Shown here piece by piece: positions 16,077 to 21,098 of a stretch of 21,098 nucleotides of DNA. The notes under the pieces are model-generated. The model was given only the letters and a program-made list of their open reading frames with translations. It was not told where the DNA came from and ran no database searches. This DNA is from HGM04593 sp045636125 (GTDB taxonomy: Bacteria; Bacteroidota; Bacteroidia; Bacteroidales; Bacteroidaceae). The first letter of the stretch is position 1, and every line of letters starts with the position of its first letter. The position numbers and the translations under genes were made by a program. Where the stretch lies: NCBI GenBank assembly GCA_045636125.1, contig JAZTWX010000045.1:1-21098 (forward strand), read 5' to 3'.

Positions 16077-18434
16077 TCATTGAAATAAATCGTCAAAACC
16101 ACCCATATTCACACTCTCCTCCTCTTCTTCCTGCTGGTCAATGAGGAAAGAGTTGTTTGCACACGGGTTAAAGCCAAAAGGAATATCAAACGTATCCTTT
16201 TGAGTGTATGGCAAGCTCTCGTCGGCATACACCTTATTCATATATAGGCCCCAAATGGGGAGAGCCATTGAAGCACCCTGTCCGTCACTCATCCTGTCGA
16301 AGTGAATGTCGCGCTCCTCGCCGCCAACCCAGCAACCGGTTACAAGGTTAGGGGTTACACCCATAAACCAACCGTCGGAGTTGTTCTGTGTAGTACCGGT
16401 CTTTCCGCCCATGTCGGCAGTAATTTTGTATACACGGCGTATGCGGCCACCCGTACCCTCATCGATAACCGCACGCAGCATATCGAGCATCTTGTACGAG
16501 CTCTCCTCGCTTATCACCTCATTCTTTTGTGCCGAGAAAGTAGCCACCACGTTACCCTGGTTATCCTCAATGCGGGTAACATACAAAGGCTTTGTGCGTA
16601 TACCCTTGCCCACAAAAGCAGTGTATGCGCTCACCATCTCGCCCACCGACGCATCGCACACTCCCAGGCACAACGATGGGGTGGGAGCAATTTCGCGGTT
16701 ACGCAAGCCGAACTCGTTCACAAGTTTCTTGAAGGTATAAGGGTTGAGCTTGCTCATGAGATAGGCCGATATCCAGTTGTTCGAGTTTGCAAGCCCCCAG
16801 CGCAATGTAACCATTTCGCCGTAACGCGCCTTCGAAGTATTCTTCGGGCTCCACAGCTTGCCATCCTCGGTAATAAGTGTCTGTTCAATGTTGCGTGTCT
16901 CATCGCAGGGCGAGAAACCATTCTCCATTGCAAGCGAATAGAGATAGGGCTTAATTGTAGAACCCACCTGACGGCGTCCCACGTTTGCCATATCGTACTT
17001 GAAATAGTAGAAATTGGGGCCACCAACATAAGCCTTCACCTCACCCGTGTGAGGGTCCATAGAGAAGACACCGGTGCGCAGGAAATGCTTGTAGTAACGC
17101 AAAGAATCCATAGGTGTCATAAGCGTGTCCTTCATACCATTGTAGCTGAACACACGCATCTCCTCCTTTGTGTTGAAAGCTGCCTCAATCTCCTTTTCGG
17201 TTGCGCCGGCCTTTTTCATTTCCCTGTAACGGTCGCTCTGGCGCATAGCCCTTTTCATTATCGCATCCACTTCGGCAACTGTAAGCTCGTCGGTGAAAGG
17301 AGCGGTCTTCTTGTTCTTTTTGGCAGCAAAGAAACGCGGCTGCAAATACTCGGCAACGTGCTCCTGCACAGCCTCTTCGAGGTAGGTCTGCATGCGCGAG
17401 TCAATTGAGGTGTAAATTCTCAATCCGTCGGTGTAGAGGTTATAGTTGCTGCCGTCGGCCTTTTTGTTCTTGTTGCACCAGCCAAACAAGGGGTCGTTCT
17501 CCCAGTCGAGCGAGTCCTCATAGAATTTCTGCATCTGCCAGCCGCGGTAATTCTTCTTTTCGGGCTTCTTGGCGGTCATCACACCACGCAGATATTGGCG
17601 GAAATATGTAGCAATACCGGCATTATGGTCGGCGGGGTGGAAGTCGAGTTTCATTTCAGTCTCCTTCAGTTCCTTGAACTCATCCTCGGTTATGTAACCG
17701 GCCTTCATCATCTGGCCAAGCACCACATTGCGGCGGTCGAGCGTAAGCTGGTGACGGCGACGCGGGTTGTAGAGCGAAGAGTTCTTGCACATACCCACCA
17801 ACATTGCCGCCTCCTGAATATTAAGGTCGCGCGGCAGCTTGCCGAAATAGACATTTGCTGCACTCTTTATACCCACCGCATTATAACCAAAGTCATATTT
17901 ATTGAGGTACATTGTAATGATTTCCTCCTTGGTATAGTGGCGTTCGAGCTGCACCGCAATAACCCACTCTATGGGTTTCTGGTAGAGACGCTCCATTTCA
18001 CTGCCCGACACCTCGGAATACAACAGTTTCGCAAGCTGTTGTGTTATTGTACTGCCACCGCCCGCATTCTTCTGCATAAGAATTCCGCGCTTCACAACAG
18101 CTCTCAACACCGACCTCGCATCAATGCCCGAATGCTCGGTAAAACGCACGTCCTCGGTAGCAATGAGCGCCTGCACAAGACAGGGAGCAATATCCTCATA
18201 TCCCACGAACATACGGTTCTCCTTGCTGTAGGACCAGGTGCCCATAGTCTTTCCGTCGGCCGAAATAACCTGCGAAGCAAACTTGTACGACGGGTTCTGC
18301 AACTCATTGATATCGGGCAGATAACCTATCCAGCCCTGTGAAATTGAGAAAAAGAACAACGCTACCGCAATAACAACAGCAAGCAGCGCCACCCACATCC
18401 ATATCAATATTTTCTTAATCATATTCTGTTTCAC
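16077..18434 (-). CDS. Class A penicillin-binding protein (PBP1A-like)
   Basis: This 785-aa bifunctional peptidoglycan synthase has one N-terminal membrane anchor (about residues 8-32) and its catalytic domains in the periplasm. The glycosyltransferase (GT51) domain shows IATEDVRF (91-98, catalytic E94), GGGSTITQQLAK (125-136) and QEAAMLVG (207-214). The transpeptidase domain shows GSTIKP (491-496, S492 and K495), SNN (551-553) and KTGTT (678-682). All catalytic residues are present. It polymerises lipid II and cross-links stem peptides; beta-lactams acylate S492. The tail is acidic (EEEEES). The frame opens with GTG at 18434; the ATG at 18422 gives MIKKILIWMW and is an equally good start. 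A consensus promoter lies 49 bases upstream of the GTG, and this gene leads the operon with kdsB. Confidence 0.95.
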   Translation of the reverse strand: MKQNMIKKILIWMWVALLAVVIAVALFFFSISQGWIGYLPDINELQNPSYKFASQVISADGKTMGTWSYSKENRMFVGYEDIAPCLVQALIATEDVRFTEHSGIDARSVLRAVVKRGILMQKNAGGGSTITQQLAKLLYSEVSGSEMERLYQKPIEWVIAVQLERHYTKEEIITMYLNKYDFGYNAVGIKSAANVYFGKLPRDLNIQEAAMLVGMCKNSSLYNPRRRHQLTLDRRNVVLGQMMKAGYITEDEFKELKETEMKLDFHPADHNAGIATYFRQYLRGVMTAKKPEKKNYRGWQMQKFYEDSLDWENDPLFGWCNKNKKADGSNYNLYTDGLRIYTSIDSRMQTYLEEAVQEHVAEYLQPRFFAAKKNKKTAPFTDELTVAEVDAIMKRAMRQSDRYREMKKAGATEKEIEAAFNTKEEMRVFSYNGMKDTLMTPMDSLRYYKHFLRTGVFSMDPHTGEVKAYVGGPNFYYFKYDMANVGRRQVGSTIKPYLYSLAMENGFSPCDETRNIEQTLITEDGKLWSPKNTSKARYGEMVTLRWGLANSNNWISAYLMSKLNPYTFKKLVNEFGLRNREIAPTPSLCLGVCDASVGEMVSAYTAFVGKGIRTKPLYVTRIEDNQGNVVATFSAQKNEVISEESSYKMLDMLRAVIDEGTGGRIRRVYKITADMGGKTGTTQNNSDGWFMGVTPNLVTGCWVGGEERDIHFDRMSDGQGASMALPIWGLYMNKVYADESLPYTQKDTFDIPFGFNPCANNSFLIDQQEEEEESVNMGGFDDLFQ

Positions 18435-18482
18435 TTACATTCCCGCCGCAAACCACTCACGGCAAAATACAAATACTAAATG

Positions 18483-18514
18483 CAAATTTACGAAAAAACG
18501 CTGGAATAATCAAC
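18483..18514 (-). promoter_or_regulatory. Promoter of the PBP1A-kdsB-M16 operon
   Basis: On the minus strand GTTG (18511-18514), 20 nt, then TAAATTTG (18483-18490), a full TAnnTTTG box. Its position means that the chromosomal block must extend at least to 18514, which limits where the right-hand accessory region can begin. Confidence 0.65.
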
Positions 18515-18761
18515 CGAAATCGGAATAATAGTGCATCTTGTACTGATAATAAACGCATTACGCTGAAAATCTCGGAAATACGGGAAATAGCAATTTAGCA
18601 AATAAACGCAAGGTAATGAAATAGAACGGTTGCCTAATCGTTACCCGAAAACGAGTAAGTTTTTTCTTTGTGTCGTCACGTTTCATAGTTCTGCATCATA
18701 TTGCGTAGCAATGTATAACTCGCTGATACATAATTTTGTAACCAAAAAAAAAGATTGGATT
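18515..18761. other. Junction/leader region before the integrase, possible attachment site
   Basis: No gene is seen here. The boundary between chromosome and accessory DNA should fall in this stretch. AATAAACGCA occurs twice as a direct repeat (18548-18557 and 18601-18610), a possible pair of integrase binding sites. A TAATTTTG box at 18731-18738 could be the -7 element for the integrase, with no clear -33. The frame continues open upstream of the integrase ATG to 18630, but that part has no integrase character. Confidence 0.35.
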
Positions 18762-19985
18762 ATGCGAAGTACATTTAAGGTGCTGTTCTACGTGAACGCA
18801 AGCAAGGAGAAAAACGGTATTGTTCCCATTATGGGACGAGTGACAATCAACGGTTCTGTGGCTCAATTCAGTTGTAAGCGTACCATTCCGAAAGAACTTT
18901 GGGATGTAAAAGGCAACCGAGCCAAAGGCAAGAGTAAGGAAGCAAGAGAACTCAATCTTGCTTTGGATAACATAAAGGCTCAAATCATCAAGCACTATCA
19001 ACGCTTGTCGGATAGAGAAGCTTTCGTAACTGCCGAAATGGTACGCAATGCCTATCAAGGCATCGGAACAGAATATGAAACACTGCTCGGTGCATTTGAT
19101 AAGGATAATGCCACATTCAAGAAACGTGTAGGTACAGACCGAGTGATAGCAACTTATATGTCAAGAGTACGGGCAAGAAATCATGTTGCAGCATTCATCA
19201 AGGCGAATTACAAGCGTAACGATATGTCTATGATTGAGCTGACTCCCGACTTTATCAAGGAGTTTGCGGTATTCCTCGCAACAGACAGAGGTTTGCAGAA
19301 TGGCAGTATCTGGGCAAATTGTATGTGGCTCAAGGGTGTTGTTATGCGTGCCCACTACAACGGATTGATGCCGAGAAACCCATTTGCTCAATTCCACATA
19401 AGCCCCAATGTTAAGGAGAGGGAGTTTCTGACCGAAGATGAATTAAAAGCGGTGATGACACACGAGTTTGCGGACAAGAAGTTGGCTTATATTCGAGACT
19501 TGTTTGTGTTTGCAAGTTTTACAGCCCTGTCATTCGTGGATATTAAAGAACTGACTACCGATAATCTTGTAGAGATTAACGGTGAGAAATGGATTCTATC
19601 CAAGCGACACAAGACAAAGGTAAATTTCCAAGTAAAGTTGTTGGATATTCCATTGCAGATAATCAAGCGATACGAGAGATTCCAAGAGGATAAACTTGTA
19701 TTCCCCAATCTCAACTATTGGAACATCTGTAAACCACTGAAAAAGATGATAAAAGAGTGTGGAATTTCAAAGGATATTTCATTCCATTGCACACGTCATG
19801 GATTTGCTACCTTGGCTCTGAGCAAGGGTGTTCCTATTGAGAGTGTAAGCCGAGTATTGGGGCATACGAACATTACCACAACACAAAAGTATGCCAAGAT
19901 TACTACCGAGAAAATTGACAAGGATTTGACAATGTTCGGCAACAGACTCAATCAATCGTTTAGCGAAATCTCAATAGCAATGTAA
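18762..19985 (+). CDS. Tyrosine site-specific integrase, intact
   Basis: This 407-aa recombinase cuts and rejoins DNA through a covalent 3'-phosphotyrosine. The ATG at 18762 was chosen because MRSTFKVLFYVNASKEKNG is the standard N-terminus of the Bacteroidales family. An N-terminal arm-binding and SAM-like core-binding region (to about 215) precedes the catalytic domain. Visible catalytic residues are K284 in KRHKTKV, HCTRH (342-346; H342, R345), H368 in LGHTN and the nucleophile Y377 in QKYAKI. The first arginine of the usual set is replaced by serine (S257, TALSFVDI), as reported for IntDOT-type enzymes, so this is not evidence of decay. It is followed after two bases by the RhuM-like gene. 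A truncated homologue lies inverted at 4908-5120. Related integrases drive element integration or invert segments of type I restriction loci. Confidence 0.93.
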   Translation: MRSTFKVLFYVNASKEKNGIVPIMGRVTINGSVAQFSCKRTIPKELWDVKGNRAKGKSKEARELNLALDNIKAQIIKHYQRLSDREAFVTAEMVRNAYQGIGTEYETLLGAFDKDNATFKKRVGTDRVIATYMSRVRARNHVAAFIKANYKRNDMSMIELTPDFIKEFAVFLATDRGLQNGSIWANCMWLKGVVMRAHYNGLMPRNPFAQFHISPNVKEREFLTEDELKAVMTHEFADKKLAYIRDLFVFASFTALSFVDIKELTTDNLVEINGEKWILSKRHKTKVNFQVKLLDIPLQIIKRYERFQEDKLVFPNLNYWNICKPLKKMIKECGISKDISFHCTRHGFATLALSKGVPIESVSRVLGHTNITTTQKYAKITTEKIDKDLTMFGNRLNQSFSEISIAM

Positions 19986-19987
19986 CT

Positions 19988-20365
19988 ATGGAACGAGCAA
20001 TCATAACTATCAGTGAAAGCGGTAAAGTGAATATCCCAAGTAGCAATATTTGGATGTCCGAAATGGAATTGGTGGAGTTGTTCGGGGTGATAGCCCCGAC
20101 ACTCCGAGCCGCCATCAGAGCGATATACAATAGTGGAATGCTTAACTCGGCAACTACCCAACGATGCGATGTCGCTACTCCTACAAGTTGGGCTACATTC
20201 TACAACCTTGAAGTGGTCATTGCCCTTGCATTTAGGTTGAATACCTACGAGGCGAACAGGATAAGAGAAAAGGTGTTGGAAAGTTTGTGCCAGCGAAAAG
20301 AGAATGGAATCAACTTGCTCATATCGTTAGGACATGATGCCCCAATGAACAGAATATTATCATAA
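19988..20365 (+). CDS. RhuM-like small DNA-binding protein candidate
   Basis: This 125-aa protein has no assigned function. Residues 22-52 (WMSEMELVELF, then APTLRAAIRAIYNSGML) look like a helix-turn-helix. The following FYNLEVVIALAFRLNTYEANRIREKVLESL resembles the YNLDMIISVGYRVNS region of RhuM-family proteins, as a much shortened version. The family link is inference from pattern. It begins two bases after the integrase stop, and the same order and spacing are kept in the decayed copy at 4560-5120. The two genes therefore move together, and the small protein may regulate or assist the recombinase. Confidence 0.7.
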   Translation: MERAIITISESGKVNIPSSNIWMSEMELVELFGVIAPTLRAAIRAIYNSGMLNSATTQRCDVATPTSWATFYNLEVVIALAFRLNTYEANRIREKVLESLCQRKENGINLLISLGHDAPMNRILS

Positions 20366-20423
20366 TTCAATAGGTAAAAGGTATTTAAGCCTGTTTGGTT
20401 ACATTCCAACCGAAAATCTTTTA

Positions 20424-20431
20424 TACCTTTG
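20424..20431 (+). promoter_or_regulatory. Possible -7 box of the YhcG-like gene
   Basis: TACCTTTG matches the TAnnTTTG box 31 bases before the start codon. No TTTG is found at the proper -33 distance. A short inverted repeat, TTTGGTT/AACCGAAA, ends just upstream (about 20394-20415) and could be an operator. Confidence 0.4.
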
Positions 20432-20462
20432 CATAAGGTTTAAGCAATAGAGAGATAAGACT

Positions 20463-21098
20463 ATGAAGGATTTAACTGTTACAAGACCATTCAGCGAAGA
20501 AGATTATAACGAATTACTGCGACAGGCTGTCGCAGTAATCGAGACTTCGCGATTACAAATAGCAAAGCAGCTGAATACGGTTGCGATGTCTTCCTATTGG
20601 GAGATAGGCAAGTTGTTGGAAAAAAAGAAAATTGACAGTAAGCACGGTGATGGCATCGTCAAAAGATTGTCAGTTGATTTGAAGTCTAAATATCCCGATA
20701 TGGGATTATCTCCAAGGAACCTGTGGGATATGAAGAAGTTTTATCTTCGTTATAATGAAGGGGATACAAAACTGCGACAGGCTGTCGCAGTTTTGCCATG
20801 GAGTCATAATCTGCTTCTAATGAGCCATAATCTGTCTCCTGAGCATATCGTATTTTATGCCAATGAAGTTGTTTCTAAGGGTTGGTCTCGCGATATGTTG
20901 CGTCACGCACTTAAATCTGAATACCATCTTTCAATACAAGCGGTAGAGAAGTCCAACAACTTTGATTCCACATTGCCTGCTCAGCAAGCGGATTATGCCA
21001 ATGAGGTGTTCCGTAGCAGTTATAATCTCGGATTCATAGATGCTACTGAGCCATTGAAAGAGTTAGAATTGGAGCGTCGCCTTGTTCAGAAAATCACA
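20463..21098 (+). CDS. DUF1016/YhcG-family protein (PDDEXK nuclease type), cut by the window end
   Basis: The visible 212 residues are the N-terminal DUF1016 domain: SYWEIGKLLE (44-53), GDGIVKRLSVDL (62-73), MGLSPRNLWDMKKFY (80-94), LPWSHNLLLM (111-120), GWSRDMLRHAL (140-150) and a start of the linker EPLKELELERRLVQKI. Family members carry a C-terminal PDDEXK nuclease domain, which lies beyond the window. They occur widely in mobile and restriction islands, but their cellular role is poorly defined. Two copies of LRQAVAV (residues 19-25 and 104-110) are encoded by long palindromes. The gene lies 97 bases after the RhuM-like gene, on the same strand. Confidence 0.92.
   Translation, partial: MKDLTVTRPFSEEDYNELLRQAVAVIETSRLQIAKQLNTVAMSSYWEIGKLLEKKKIDSKHGDGIVKRLSVDLKSKYPDMGLSPRNLWDMKKFYLRYNEGDTKLRQAVAVLPWSHNLLLMSHNLSPEHIVFYANEVVSKGWSRDMLRHALKSEYHLSIQAVEKSNNFDSTLPAQQADYANEVFRSSYNLGFIDATEPLKELELERRLVQKIT
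20513..20539. repeat. Intragenic 27-nt palindrome, copy 1
   Basis: The arms are perfectly complementary over 13 bases around a central G at 20526. The core is CTGCGACAGGCTGTCGCAG with flanks ATTA/TAAT. It encodes LLRQAVAVI in the YhcG-like gene. Confidence 0.9.
20767..20795. repeat. Intragenic 29-nt palindrome, copy 2
   Basis: It has the same 19-nt core as copy 1, with 14-base perfectly complementary arms around G at 20781, but with different flanks (CAAAA/TTTTG) that still pair. It is in the same reading frame as copy 1 and encodes KLRQAVAVL. Confidence 0.9.

Noticed and set aside
16302..17408. 368-codon plus-strand frame opposite the PBP1A-like gene
   Set aside because: It lies entirely inside a gene with all catalytic motifs on the other strand and shows no family features.
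18630..18761. Extended N-terminus of the integrase from an ATG at 18630
   Set aside because: The extra 44 residues (cysteine- and serine-rich) do not resemble the family, whose members start at MRSTFKVLFY.

Overview
The window reads as a Bacteroidales chromosome. Signs of this are Bacteroides-type promoters (TTTG or TTG about 20 nt upstream of TAnnTTTG), an exported MORN-repeat protein, BspA-type leucine-rich repeats, a eukaryote-like (GH13_8-type) glycogen branching enzyme, and a tyrosine integrase of the Bacteroides conjugative-element type. The genus cannot be fixed from this sequence alone. No tRNA, rRNA, CRISPR array or complete insertion sequence was found.

Left accessory region (1-5121). 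It is AT-rich and holds the end of a hipB-like gene, an intact hipA kinase gene and a RipA-like membrane protein gene. A promoter / roughly 265-nt structured segment / terminator cassette follows and may encode a small RNA. Next comes an AbiE-type toxin-antitoxin pair whose toxin gene is split by one in-frame TGA. The region ends in two decayed genes, an integrase C-terminus and a RhuM-like gene, lying on the minus strand directly against the stop codon of the next chromosomal gene.

Central chromosomal block (5122 to about 18515). All of it is on the minus strand, in three transcription groups. (i) PBP1A-like penicillin-binding protein, kdsB and a zinc-site-less M16 protein, tightly packed and concerned with the cell envelope. 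(ii) An unknown 217-aa protein, a Sel1-repeat protein and a 614-aa leucine-rich-repeat protein, with a decayed LRR fragment just upstream. (iii) A MORN-repeat protein, a YhcH-family protein, glgB and a five-helix membrane protein, closely spaced and probably one operon.

Right accessory region (about 18515-21098). It holds an intact tyrosine integrase, a RhuM-like 125-aa protein and the start of a DUF1016/YhcG nuclease. Its integrase C-terminus plus RhuM-like gene is the intact counterpart of the decayed pair at 4560-5120. The 13.4-kb housekeeping block is therefore bracketed by an inverted pair of the same recombinase module, one live and one dead. The YhcG-type gene carries two long palindromes that share a core and whose differing flanks stay self-complementary. 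These two observations, with the candidate small RNA cassette, are the most interesting things in the window.
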